A DNA stretch of 64,000 nt from Thermoanaerobaculia bacterium (GTDB lineage: Bacteria > Acidobacteriota > Thermoanaerobaculia > Multivoradales > J023): NCBI GenBank assembly GCA_028066595.1, contig JALCBJ010000011.1:50421-114420 (forward strand), in the 5' to 3' direction. Positions 16,382 through 25,131 of this stretch are shown piece by piece. How positions within the stretch are numbered: position 1 is the stretch's first letter; each line of letters opens with the position of its first letter. The notes under the pieces were generated by a model. It did no database searches and was not told where the DNA came from. It worked only from the letters and a program-made list of their open reading frames with translations. A program made the translations under genes and the position numbers.

Positions 16382-17242
16382 TCAGCGCACCCGATAACGC
16401 CTGCGAGGTTCGTCGACCCTGAGGTCCACCCGAACGTCGACCGCTTGATCGACAACGCCGAAGAACAAGCGTTGAGGCTCCAGCTCCCCGTGCTCCACCT
16501 CCAGGAGGTAGACCCCGGGCTCGAGAACGATGGACTCCGCCACCTCGCCGGCCGGACCCAACGGTTCGTCGTCGAGCCAGACGACAGCGTCGGCGGGCTC
16601 GATTTGCAGCGTCACGGTCTGTGGCTGCCGAGGTGGTCGAGGTTTGTGTACCTGATCCACTCTGGAAGGGGACCGGCCTCCCCCCCGGCGATCGCGGGGC
16701 GGTGGCTCGTAGGCGTAAGGCTCGGCCCCGTACTCGTAGGAGCGGTCACGGGTATCGGGCCGGGCCGACTCCGGTGGCACCACATAGACCTCGTCGGCCT
16801 CGACGATGACAGGTCGTGCGTTTCCCGCACCCAGCTCGGTTGGGTTCACCGCTTCCTCCGGTCCACTTACGTGGTGGTAGTCGAACCGGTCGGGGAAGAG
16901 CGGCGGCGCAACGTAGTACACCGGTGGTGCGAGGTACACCGGACCTGGATTGTGGACCGATCCGTCGTGGGACAGGTGGTGGTTGTAGAAACCGCGCGGT
17001 GTGTTGGTGGCGCTTCCCAGCGGCCGCTTCAGATAGTAGTTCGGAGGGAAGTGCCGATTCGGCTGCCGATTGGGCGTGCCGGCCGCCGGCAACTGGGTGT
17101 CGGCTCGACGAGGGGGCGTGTGTTGAGGCGCTCGCTTGGTCGAGCTGCGCACATTGTCACCTTGGCCGAGGGCAGGGGTCGGCGAGGTGAATCCAGAACC
17201 CAAAAGGGTGAGGATGGCGAATGGAAGCATGATCGTCTTCAT
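16382..17242 (-). CDS. Secreted Pro/Tyr-rich protein with C-terminal PEGA-like domain
   Basis: The 286-aa product has a signal peptide (MKTIMLPFAILTLLGSGF, cleavage after ALG). A long disordered region follows, rich in Pro, Arg, Tyr and His (for example VYLAPPVYYVAPPLFPD). The last about 80 residues (from TVTLQIEPADAVVWLDDEPL) form a PEGA-like beta domain in which a residue-pair loop carries a short loaded strand, ending LEPGVYLLEVEH. PEGA domains are surface-exposed modules, often fused to signalling or wall-binding proteins. The ATG at 17242 has GGAAGG upstream; an open frame extends left but without support. It ends convergently with the sigma-factor operon. Confidence 0.7.
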   Translation of the reverse strand: MKTIMLPFAILTLLGSGFTSPTPALGQGDNVRSSTKRAPQHTPPRRADTQLPAAGTPNRQPNRHFPPNYYLKRPLGSATNTPRGFYNHHLSHDGSVHNPGPVYLAPPVYYVAPPLFPDRFDYHHVSGPEEAVNPTELGAGNARPVIVEADEVYVVPPESARPDTRDRSYEYGAEPYAYEPPPRDRRGGGRSPSRVDQVHKPRPPRQPQTVTLQIEPADAVVWLDDEPLGPAGEVAESIVLEPGVYLLEVEHGELEPQRLFFGVVDQAVDVRVDLRVDEPRRRYRVR

Positions 17243-17332
17243 CGCGGCCTTCCGGTCGGTGACGATCGTCGGGATGTCTAGTGTACGGCATCGGCGGCGC
17301 AACGGACTGCTGTTCGATAACTAGATGGTGCC

Positions 17333-17863
17333 CTAGACGAGTGTCTTCGTCATGGGTACGAACTCGATCGTCAAGCCGCCTTGGAGGGGATAGTCGACCC
17401 GTTCCTCTCCGACATAGCCGAAGCGGGAGTACAGACGGAGGCCCGGTAGCGTCGACATCAACTCGGTACGCGTGAACCCGGCTCGAAGCGCCTCGTTCTC
17501 GCAGTGCTCGAGGAGTAGCCTGCCGATCCCCTGCCGAGCATGGTCCGGGTCGACGAAGAAGGCGCGGATCTTCGCAGCTTCTGTGGCCGGGTCGAGGCGC
17601 TCGGGCTCTCGGTCCGGTCGGCCGTCGGCCCCGAAGAGAGTCTTGCGCAGGCTCCAGCCACCGCAGGCCACGGGCGCGCCGTCCTGTTCGACGACGAAGT
17701 AGGTCCCGTCGTCGATCAGCTGTGAGTCGACTCCGAACGCGTCGCCGAGCGCCGCCTCGACTTGCTCGGGCGTGTAGTCACCAAAGCTCAGCTGGTGTGC
17801 CGACCGAGCGATCAGTCGTTCCAGCGCGAGCACGTCGGCATGGACGGCAGGTCGGATCTTCAT
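17333..17863 (-). CDS. GNAT-family N-acetyltransferase
   Basis: The 176-aa protein begins with the usual MKIRPAVHADV strand-helix of GNAT enzymes. The acetyl-CoA loop reads HARQGIGRLLLEHCE (the Q/RxxGxG/A-type motif), preceded by the IRAFFVDPDH strand and followed by LYSRFGYVGEE. Such enzymes acetylate amines; the acceptor is not apparent from sequence. The ATG at 17863 has a strong GGAGG site, preferred over an in-frame start 54 nt further upstream. It lies 90 bp after the start of the next minus gene cluster and is probably monocistronic. Confidence 0.85.
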   Translation of the reverse strand: MKIRPAVHADVLALERLIARSAHQLSFGDYTPEQVEAALGDAFGVDSQLIDDGTYFVVEQDGAPVACGGWSLRKTLFGADGRPDREPERLDPATEAAKIRAFFVDPDHARQGIGRLLLEHCENEALRAGFTRTELMSTLPGLRLYSRFGYVGEERVDYPLQGGLTIEFVPMTKTLV

Positions 17864-17956
17864 CGTAGGCCTCCGGGATCGACAGGGCCGCGCAACGTCG
17901 CCATCGAGTCGGCTCACACCGGAGAGTGGGTAACGCTCGGCAGGATAACAGGCAGG

Positions 17957-20623
17957 CTACTCTTCCTGGAGCGCCCTCGTCGGTTCGATGGATATCGCTC
18001 GGTGGGCCGGCAGAAAGGCAGCCAGCAACGCGACGAGCAGCGTTCCCAGGCCCACCAAGCCGAACGTGGTGGGATCGTACGGGTCGATCTCGAAGAGGAG
18101 AGTTTGCAGGAAACGTGTCAATGCGATCGCACCGGCCATACCGGCCAGCAGGCCGAATGCGGTCATCCGGATCCCTTGACCCACCACCAAGGTGACGACG
18201 CTGCGAGCGGTGGCTCCCAGAGCCATGCGCAGACCGATCTCACGTGTGCGGCGTGCCGTGGAGTAGGCGAGAATGCCGTAGAGGCCCAGAGCGGCCAGGA
18301 ACAGTGCGGATACGGCGAAGGTGCTGAGAATCTGTGTGAGGAAGCTGCGATAGGCGAGTGTGCCGGCCAGTCGTTCGTCCATGGTGGAAGCATCTCCGAG
18401 GGGAAGCTCTGGATCGATCGACCAGATCGTGCTCCGTACTTCCGGCAGCAGAGCCAGGGGATCGGTCTCGGTTTCCAGCAGCACGGTCATCCCTGGTGTC
18501 GGATTCTGACGATGCAGGAAGTACATCGCCGGCTGGGGCGGGCTGGCTCTTCCGGAGAAGCGCACGTCGCGAACCACGCCGACGATCTCGAAGCGGTCGA
18601 TCTCGCGAATCCACCATGAGCTCCGGAGGAGAGACCTCCCGACCGCCGGTCGATCGGGTGGCAAGTGCTGTCGGACGAACGCCTCGTTGACGACCACCAC
18701 ACCACCACCATCCGAACGATCGTTGCTGGCGAAGCCTCGGCCTTCCACCAGCGGGATGTCGAGGGTCTCGAAGTAGCCCTCGGTCACCGGCCGGAAGTTG
18801 GCTTCCGGGCGACGACCTTCTTCCGGTTCCGGCTCGCCCTCGACGGCGAAGCTCGTTCCCCAGCCGGGCGCCGCCGCATGCTGGTGCGCCGCCCCGACCG
18901 ACTGTACGCCCGGCAGCGCTTCCAGCTCTCCCAGCAGCCGATCGTAGAAAGCTACGGTCTGCGGCCACTCGTCGGAGACATACGCTGTCGGCAGTTCCAG
19001 GTCGACCGCAAGCACGTGACTCGGGTCGAAGCCGGTTTCGACGTCGTAGAGCCTCATCATGCTGCGGACGAGCAGTAACGAGCCGATGACCAGGACCACC
19101 GCAAGCGCCACTTCCGTCACGACCAGGACACGCCGGACCCGGGCCGCGGAGGCCGTGTCCCGCACCCCTCGAGCACCCGCACCGAGGTGTCGGAAGAGGT
19201 TCCGTCCCATCACCTCGCCCGCTGGCACCACCCCGAAAACCACGGCCACTGCCGCCGACGCCCCTACCGTGACCAGCATCACCCGAAGATCGAGCCCGAC
19301 CTCGGCCGCCCTTGGCAGGTTCGTGGGAACCCGTGTGAGGAGGAGACCGATGCCCGCCTTGGCCACGGCGATGCCGAGCAGTGCTCCGCCGAGGACCAAC
19401 CACGAGGACTCGGCCAGGAACTGTCGCATCAACTGCGGCGACGAAGCACCCAGGGCAGCCCGGGTCGCTACCTCTCGCCGACGCTCCGCAGCACGGTGGA
19501 GCAGCAAGTTCGAGACGTTGGCTCCTACGATGAGTAGCAGGAATGCTGCTGCACCGAGCACTGTCAGAATCGGTGTTCGCACGCCGCCCACCGTGGCTTC
19601 GTGCATGGACTCGATGCGAGATCGACGAACCTTGTTGTCCTCGGGATACTCCTCGGCGATCTGCTCCGAGATACGCACGATCTCGGCGTTGGCAGCGGGG
19701 AGATCGATGCCGTTCGTGAGGCGTCCGATCACTGCCAGGTTCTGCACCCCTCGATGCTCGGTTCCCGGGAGCTGTTCCACGGGTAGCCACATCTGCGCAC
19801 CCTCAGGCAGAGCGGCGCCAGCGACCACACCAACGATGGTCGTGGGAATCCCATCGATGCGCAGCGACCGGCCGATGGTTTGACGGTCGCCTCCGAAGCG
19901 CTCGCGCCAGAAGGTCTCGGCCAGAACGGCGACCGGCTCGGCCCCCAGACGGTCGTCTTCCGGCAGGAGATCGCGGCCTTCGATCACCTGCAATCCGAGT
20001 AGCTCGAAGAGGTCGTGGGAGGCCCAAGCGATGGTCAAGCGTTCGGGCCGATCACCGGCACCGAGTACGTTGGCGACCCGCGGCGAGACGACCGACAACC
20101 GAAGAGATGTCGCACGGTCGCGATAGTCCTCGAAGTCGGGATATGAGGTGTTCCATCGGCCTGCGCCCGAGTCGACGTGGTAGCCGAAGAGAGAGACCAG
20201 CTCGTCGGGATCCTCGTAAGGCAGTGGCCGGAACAGCACTCCGTCAGCCATGGAGTAGATGGCCGTGAGGCTGCCGATCCCGAGGGCCAGTGTGAGTACG
20301 ACGACCAGCGTGAATCCGGGAGTGCGCAGTAGCTGGCGGAGCGCCAAGCGAAGATCGAAGAGCAGGGCGGTCATGGCATGGTCTCCGGTAGAGCGGTTTC
20401 TGTTGGGCTGGCGGGACCGTCGCGTTGGACGTAGCGCTAGAGCGGCAGCTGTGCGAAGTGCGTCGCGACGAAAACGCCTTCGGGCGCCACGCGGATCGAT
20501 CTCGGCGCGATGGGCGAGCTCTTCATGCAGGTCGCCAAGGAGCGCCTCGCCGGATCTGCGGTCAGAAAACAGGCGTAGGGCAAGACGTAGGGTCCAGTGC
20601 GACACGCGCGGCGGGCTAGGCAC
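17957..20623 (-). CDS. ADOP-type ABC transporter permease (acidobacterial duplicated orphan permease)
   Basis: The 888-aa product has the double MacB/FtsX architecture: an about 80-residue cytoplasmic permease-prefix domain, a first membrane helix near 93-118, a periplasmic MacB-like core (about 125-350), three helices near 360-480, then a second core (about 540-730) and three more helices. Repeated motifs include RFLFREVATRAALGASSP-like and RTREIGLRMALGAT segments before the cytoplasmic helices. No ATPase is adjacent, as is usual for ADOP proteins. The GTG at 20623 overlaps the preceding padR stop by 8 nt, so translation is probably coupled. It is typically regulated by its PadR neighbour, but that gene is frameshifted here. 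Confidence 0.9.
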   Translation of the reverse strand: MPSPPRVSHWTLRLALRLFSDRRSGEALLGDLHEELAHRAEIDPRGARRRFRRDALRTAAALALRPTRRSRQPNRNRSTGDHAMTALLFDLRLALRQLLRTPGFTLVVVLTLALGIGSLTAIYSMADGVLFRPLPYEDPDELVSLFGYHVDSGAGRWNTSYPDFEDYRDRATSLRLSVVSPRVANVLGAGDRPERLTIAWASHDLFELLGLQVIEGRDLLPEDDRLGAEPVAVLAETFWRERFGGDRQTIGRSLRIDGIPTTIVGVVAGAALPEGAQMWLPVEQLPGTEHRGVQNLAVIGRLTNGIDLPAANAEIVRISEQIAEEYPEDNKVRRSRIESMHEATVGGVRTPILTVLGAAAFLLLIVGANVSNLLLHRAAERRREVATRAALGASSPQLMRQFLAESSWLVLGGALLGIAVAKAGIGLLLTRVPTNLPRAAEVGLDLRVMLVTVGASAAVAVVFGVVPAGEVMGRNLFRHLGAGARGVRDTASAARVRRVLVVTEVALAVVLVIGSLLLVRSMMRLYDVETGFDPSHVLAVDLELPTAYVSDEWPQTVAFYDRLLGELEALPGVQSVGAAHQHAAAPGWGTSFAVEGEPEPEEGRRPEANFRPVTEGYFETLDIPLVEGRGFASNDRSDGGGVVVVNEAFVRQHLPPDRPAVGRSLLRSSWWIREIDRFEIVGVVRDVRFSGRASPPQPAMYFLHRQNPTPGMTVLLETETDPLALLPEVRSTIWSIDPELPLGDASTMDERLAGTLAYRSFLTQILSTFAVSALFLAALGLYGILAYSTARRTREIGLRMALGATARSVVTLVVGQGIRMTAFGLLAGMAGAIALTRFLQTLLFEIDPYDPTTFGLVGLGTLLVALLAAFLPAHRAISIEPTRALQEE

Positions 20624-21019
20624 CCTTGCTCCCAGAGGTACGGCTTGCAGCGTCAGAGGCTCTCTGGCGAAGGTCCTCGAGCACCTGTTCTAGCCCCTGG
20701 GCCATTTTTCGCTGGGCGTCCCAGGAAAGCGACAGGGCGCGCTCGCCCGCCGGTGTCAAACGACACAGCTTCTTGCGTCGGCCACCGCGCACCGCGGTGG
20801 GCCGACCCATTCGACTGCAGAGGAAGCCTTTCCCTTCGAGGCGTTCGAGGGTCGTATAGACCGCTCCCAACGACACTTCGCGCCCTGCGCGCGCTCGATC
20901 TCGCCGCGGATCGATACACCGTAGGCGTCGTCTTCGAGCCGTAGGGTGGCCAGCAAGACCGTGTACTCGAAGTCGCCCAAACGGTCTGTCACGCGTTCCT
21001 TCCTCGTCTCGAGTCGCAT
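20616..21019 (-). pseudogene. PadR-family regulator broken by a frameshift
   Basis: Two pieces together match a whole PadR. The N-terminal piece (start 21019 or the GTG at 20992) reads LGDFEYTVLLATLRLEDDAYGV and continues SIRGEIERAQG, the first helix pair. The C-terminal piece, in another frame, continues EVSLGAVYTTLERLEGKGFL, the winged-helix core, and ends at 20616. The frames switch at a GGG run around 20883-20885 (minus strand); restoring one base joins them without a gap in the family alignment. So a single-base deletion, or a sequencing error in the homopolymer, is the simplest reading. PadR normally represses the adjacent ADOP gene, which overlaps it by 8 nt. Confidence 0.75.
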
Positions 21020-21039
21020 TTGTCCTGCATTGTGGGATA

Positions 21040-21069
21040 AATTACGGTGGGCGTTGCGGATGGTTGCAA
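21040..21069 (-). promoter_or_regulatory. Candidate padR promoter
   Basis: On the minus strand TTGCAA (21064-21069) and TAATTT (21040-21045) are 18 nt apart, a sigma-70-like arrangement ahead of padR. On the plus strand TAAATT (21038-21043) overlaps it and might serve the RNA described next. Position and spacing are seen; promoter activity is inferred. Confidence 0.35.
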
Positions 21070-21070
21070 A

Positions 21071-21300
21071 TCCCGCAATCGGGGGATCGCTCCGAGGGGC
21101 TTCCGAGCATGATCCGAGGACATAGCGAGTCGATCCGAAGCGCCTTTTTCGCTTGGATCTGTGAACCTCTCTCCAGAGCACGCGGCCGATATGCCGCCCA
21201 CTCTACGCAGCGCTCGCCCTCTCAGGACCGAGCGCGTTCCGACAGGCTCCGAGAGCTCCCAAGGGGTTGGGTTCTCACTCTCGGAGCCTCTTTTGCTTTG
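21071..21300 (+). ncRNA. Candidate structured non-coding RNA with intrinsic terminator
   Basis: The 300-bp gap between padR and the AttH-like gene has no plausible coding frame but is filled by consecutive stems on the plus strand. These are GGATC-GCTC (21084-21092) with GAGC-(AT)-GATCC (21105-21115); GATCC-G-AAGCG (21132-21142) with CGCTT-GGATC (21150-21159); GCGGC (21182-21186) with GCCGC (21193-21197); GCGCTCG (21210-21216) with CGAGCGC (21229-21235); and a 12-bp terminator stem at 21244-21289. There is no plus-strand gene downstream, so unlike the 14.5-kb block it cannot be a leader. Base-pairing is seen; expression is inferred. No named family was recognised. Confidence 0.5.
21244..21295 (+). 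terminator. Intrinsic terminator on the plus strand
   Basis: AGGCTCCGAGAG (21244-21255) pairs perfectly over 12 bp with CTCTCGGAGCCT (21278-21289), followed by CTTTTG. No T-run exists on the other strand, so it terminates plus-strand transcription, although no plus-strand gene lies upstream in this gap. Confidence 0.65.
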
Positions 21301-21322
21301 GGTCTACGTAGGCTGGTTCCAA

Positions 21323-22507
21323 TCAGTCCCCGTAGCCCACCAGCTCCACATACCCTCGCCCTGATTCGCTGCCAATGCCCGTTACATCCACGGCGCCCTC
21401 CCAGTAGCGAAAGGCCACGTCGAGCTCTTGGTCCGCCACGACGGCTCGAATCTCGAGATCGAGTCCTTGCTTTGGCAGCTGCAACCTCCAAGCGATCGGG
21501 TAGGTGGTCCCTTTCGGGCTGGTCCAACGCTCCAGAACACCCAGAGTGAAGTCGTCGACCGCCAGGGGCGTCTTCTCTCCACTCGGCCCGACGAGGGCGC
21601 CGCTCGATGCCTGATCGATTCCGCCGCCTTCGAGGCGCAGGCGGTAGACCATGAGGTCGCGCCCGTCGTCGAGCTGGAGAGAGAACCAATCCCAGCCGGT
21701 CTGGTCGGGAGCCAGAACGCTGGTGGACCATTCACGGTCGAGCCAGGCAGTTCCTGTGACGGATTCGTGACGATCACCGATGCGAAGCACACCCCGTGCC
21801 GCCAGGCGGGTGAACGAGTAGTAGTAGGACGCGCCTCCCGCCATGGAGTTCTTGCGTGAGAGCCCTCGGTCACCTTGAAGCACGAGTGGTTTGCTCGGCC
21901 GGACGTCGATCTCGGCCGAGATGGTGGGTTCGCCTCCCGAGTCCCCCAGACCATTGGCTCGCAGCGTCCAAGGGAACGAGGCGGTGCCCTTCTCCGAGGA
22001 AGTCAGGCTCCAGTCTTCGAGCCAGACCCGCAGCGGTCCACCGGCTTCGAGCTCGGAGCCGGCCAGGCCAACGGCGCCCCGGGCCAGACGCTCGAAGGAG
22101 TGTTGGCGGCCCCTCTCCACATCTGTGATCGCGAAGTGACCCAGGTATACCTGACGGGTCGCCCAGGAGCTGTCTCGGAATGGCTGCGAAGGCCGTAGGG
22201 CGCGGCGAAAGATGGTCCACTGCAGGCCGTAGCGCCGTCCGTCGGTGGTCTCCAGGTTGGCGGTGAGGTACCACCACTCGGTCTGGAAGTCGGGGTGCGG
22301 ACCGTGGTCCATGGGAAAGCTGAGCTCGACGACCTCGTCGGCCCGAGCGTAGCCTGCATCGGATCCGTCGACCGGTGCGGTCAGCGACGCGACGGCAGAG
22401 GGCGCTCGTCGGCCATTCTCCGAAGCCTCCGTGGGGGTTTGGCGATCTGTGGCGCAGGCAGCGAGGACGAGGGCGGGCAACAGAACACCGAGGATGGACA
22501 GCCTCAT
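21323..22507 (-). CDS. AttH/CrtC-like lipocalin-fold lipoprotein
   Basis: The 394-aa product has a lipoprotein signal with a lipobox-like LVLAAC near residues 15-20, so it is probably lipidated by Lgt. The body matches the AttH/carotenoid hydratase (CrtC-like) family: DFQTEWWYLTANLET near the N-terminus, YGLQWTIFRRAL, GHFAITDV, the central GTAWLDREWSTS and WDWFSLQLDDGRDLM. This family forms a double lipocalin-like barrel. The gene overlaps the preceding permease by the ATGATGA arrangement; the second ATG at 22507 has better spacing to GGGAGG. Together with the permease and ATPase it forms an AttEFGH-type operon. Confidence 0.85.
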   Translation of the reverse strand: MRLSILGVLLPALVLAACATDRQTPTEASENGRRAPSAVASLTAPVDGSDAGYARADEVVELSFPMDHGPHPDFQTEWWYLTANLETTDGRRYGLQWTIFRRALRPSQPFRDSSWATRQVYLGHFAITDVERGRQHSFERLARGAVGLAGSELEAGGPLRVWLEDWSLTSSEKGTASFPWTLRANGLGDSGGEPTISAEIDVRPSKPLVLQGDRGLSRKNSMAGGASYYYSFTRLAARGVLRIGDRHESVTGTAWLDREWSTSVLAPDQTGWDWFSLQLDDGRDLMVYRLRLEGGGIDQASSGALVGPSGEKTPLAVDDFTLGVLERWTSPKGTTYPIAWRLQLPKQGLDLEIRAVVADQELDVAFRYWEGAVDVTGIGSESGRGYVELVGYGD

Positions 22508-25131
22508 CATTCCTCCCGTAGCGCCAGCGCGGGAGAGGATCGTGACATCTTCCAGGCGGGGTAGAGACCTGCCAAGAGCGCGGCCACAAGTGCGAGACCG
22601 AGAGCCTGCACCAACGCCATCGGTGGCAATTGATAGGCCAGGGTCCAGCCGAAAGACCGCTTGTTGATGACGTGGACGAGAAGGGCAGCAAGTGCCGCGC
22701 CCAACGGGAGTGAGAGAAGACCGGCGATCGACCCCATGACGCCGGTCTGGAGCGTCACCAGCCCCCATACTTGACCAGGAGTCAGTCCGGTGGCGCGCAG
22801 GACCCCCAGCTCACGCGCTCGTTCCAGCTGTAGTGCCATCAGCGCCGACAAGACGCCGAGAAATGCCACGCCGATGGCCAAGAGCCGGAGCACACCGGTG
22901 ATGGCGAAAGTGCGGTCGAAGATCTCGAGGGACAGGCGCTTCAGCTCGGCGTTGGCCACGACGCGGGGAAGGGGTTCGTGATTGGGGCGGTCGGAGTGAA
23001 CTTCCTCCAAGCGCCGTTCGAGGTCGTCGACGAAGTCGTCGATATTGCGGTCCGATGCCAAGAAGAGGCCCAGCGAGTGGTTCCGTTCGCCTGCGACGCG
23101 GAAGTGCTGCTCGAAGTGGTCGCGATGGAACGTGACGATGCCGCGGTCGGTGGCGTAATCCGAGTAGACGGCGAGGATCGGGAAATCACCAACACCGTCG
23201 TCCGCCATCAGGCGTATCGTGTCCCCGACCCCTAAGTCGCGGTGGTAGGCGAAGGGCTCGGAGACGAGGACGCCATGGCCGCTTGCGAACTGCTCGTAGA
23301 GGCCACGTTCGTCTCCTTCGAGGATGCGGAAGATGTCGAACCCTCGGCGGTCGACCCTGGTAGCCGCGAGCCGCGCAGGAATCGGATCCAAGGTACCGTC
23401 GGCTCGTTGGACCAGCGCTTGTGTGCGGTACTGGCTCACCACGGATTCCACTCCCGGTAGATCGGAGACGACTCGTGTCCAATGTGCACCTAGGGTTTGC
23501 GCAGGCCCTCCACTTCTCAGTTGGGCTGCGACGTAGACATCCGCCTGGAGCGTCGTCTCCAGCCAGTCCACGAGCGTTGCTCGGAACGACAAGATCATCA
23601 CTTGAACACCCAGAGTGGTCGCCACCGCCAAGGTCAGTGCTGCCATGGCGACGCCCGTACGCGACAGCGAGCCCGCCACACCCCTAGCGGCCATGCGCCC
23701 GAGGATTTTCTGGCCCACCAATCCGGCACCACGACCCATCAGAGGTGTTGCGAGATGGCTTGCGGCCACGGTCGCTGCCGGCACCAGTCCAGCGAATCCC
23801 AAGACGAAGACGAAGATGGCCGCGAAGGCAATGGGGAGGCTGCGGGAGGGCCAGGCCAGGAGTGCACTGGCCAGAAGACAGAGCAGCAGCCCTGCTGCGG
23901 CGAGCCGCGGCGCCGATCTCAAGGTCCTCTGTTCGAACTGCGACCGCAGCAGCGCCCAGCGGGGTGGCGACGTGGTGGCCTCGCGGGCGGGTGCCAGTGC
24001 CGCCAGCAGCGAGCCGCCGACGCCCAAGAGTCCACCCTTCGCCAGCGCCCGCAGATCGATCGATACGTTTTGTACTTCGACGGCGAAGTAAAGGTCGTTG
24101 ATGGTTCGGACGACGAGACCCAGGAGTCCTTCCGCCAGCACCAGGCCGAGAACCAGGCCGACTGCCGTGGCGATGCCGCCGAGCACGGCGCCCTCCAGAA
24201 GTACCAGCGATAGGAGCTCGCGTCGCTGGACGCCCAGTGCCCGCAGCCGGCCCAACAGAGGTCTGCGTCGGACGACGCTGAAGGTCAGAGTGTTGTGGAC
24301 CAGGAAAACGCCGACGAGAAGAGCCAGCAGACTGAGCGCTTCGAGATTGAGCCGGAATGCGCGGGTCATCTGATCCAGAGCGCCGGATCGCGCTGCGACC
24401 GGGCGGATCTCGATACCTTCGACGCTACCGGACCGCTCGGAAAGCCAAGATCGAATCGCGTCGGCCTCGCCGTCCACGAGACGCAGGTCGATGCGATCGA
24501 GCCGGCCGACCTGTCCGAGAAGCTCTTGTGCCGTCGCGACGTCTGCGACGAGCAGATCCCTGGCTGCGCGTCGCGCAAGCTCGTCGCGCGGCCGGATTCT
24601 CGACACCAAACGTACTACCGCGGTGCCGTTGGCGGTCGTGACTTCCAGGGAGTCGCCGACATCGACGCCGAGCTCGTCCGCCAGCGAAGCGGCCAGCGCT
24701 ACGGTACGTGGCTCGACGAGGAGGTCTCCGAGCGCTCCGTCGTCGACGGAGAAGACATCGGCCCCTAGATCGCGCAACGCCGGCTCGGCGAAAGGATCGA
24801 GGCCCAGGAGGCGGAGTGAGCGCCTTGCATCTCCGATCGAGATCCTGCCCTCGACAACCGGCGCCGATCTGCGGGCCCAGGGCTCTCCCGAGGATCGCAA
24901 CTCGGTGTAGAGCGACTCGTTCAGACCGTCCGGACCACCGATCACCTCGTGCGTCGTGCGGCCCGCGACGGCTTCGATCGCCAGGTCGAAAGCTCGTTCC
25001 GCGCTCGCGTTTGCCAGATCGATGCCGACGACGATAGACACCGCAAGGGCGACACCCAGCCCGGTAAGCCCGGTCTGCCATGGGTGACGTAGGAGGTGGC
25101 GCAGAAAGGTCCGACGAAGAATTCGGGTCAC
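22507..25131 (-). CDS. FtsX-like ABC transporter permease (two-domain, AttF/G type)
   Basis: The 874-aa product starts with a membrane helix at residues about 17-37 and carries two FtsX/LolE-type units: helices near 265-290, 310-340, 355-380 and again around 480-510, 745-775, 795-820 and 835-860. The large loops between them are periplasmic. It ends SSPALALREE, as in many LolC/E-like permeases. GTG at 25131 overlaps the ATPase stop by 4 nt, and its stop overlaps the AttH-like gene. The three genes are thus translationally coupled and probably form an exporter or lipoprotein-handling complex in the inner membrane. Confidence 0.9.
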   Translation of the reverse strand: MTRILRRTFLRHLLRHPWQTGLTGLGVALAVSIVVGIDLANASAERAFDLAIEAVAGRTTHEVIGGPDGLNESLYTELRSSGEPWARRSAPVVEGRISIGDARRSLRLLGLDPFAEPALRDLGADVFSVDDGALGDLLVEPRTVALAASLADELGVDVGDSLEVTTANGTAVVRLVSRIRPRDELARRAARDLLVADVATAQELLGQVGRLDRIDLRLVDGEADAIRSWLSERSGSVEGIEIRPVAARSGALDQMTRAFRLNLEALSLLALLVGVFLVHNTLTFSVVRRRPLLGRLRALGVQRRELLSLVLLEGAVLGGIATAVGLVLGLVLAEGLLGLVVRTINDLYFAVEVQNVSIDLRALAKGGLLGVGGSLLAALAPAREATTSPPRWALLRSQFEQRTLRSAPRLAAAGLLLCLLASALLAWPSRSLPIAFAAIFVFVLGFAGLVPAATVAASHLATPLMGRGAGLVGQKILGRMAARGVAGSLSRTGVAMAALTLAVATTLGVQVMILSFRATLVDWLETTLQADVYVAAQLRSGGPAQTLGAHWTRVVSDLPGVESVVSQYRTQALVQRADGTLDPIPARLAATRVDRRGFDIFRILEGDERGLYEQFASGHGVLVSEPFAYHRDLGVGDTIRLMADDGVGDFPILAVYSDYATDRGIVTFHRDHFEQHFRVAGERNHSLGLFLASDRNIDDFVDDLERRLEEVHSDRPNHEPLPRVVANAELKRLSLEIFDRTFAITGVLRLLAIGVAFLGVLSALMALQLERARELGVLRATGLTPGQVWGLVTLQTGVMGSIAGLLSLPLGAALAALLVHVINKRSFGWTLAYQLPPMALVQALGLALVAALLAGLYPAWKMSRSSPALALREE

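Noticed and set aside
19059..19883. 274-residue open frame on the plus strand
   Set aside because: It lies wholly antisense to the ADOP permease, has Ser/Thr/Arg-rich composition typical of antisense frames in GC-rich DNA, and no family resemblance.
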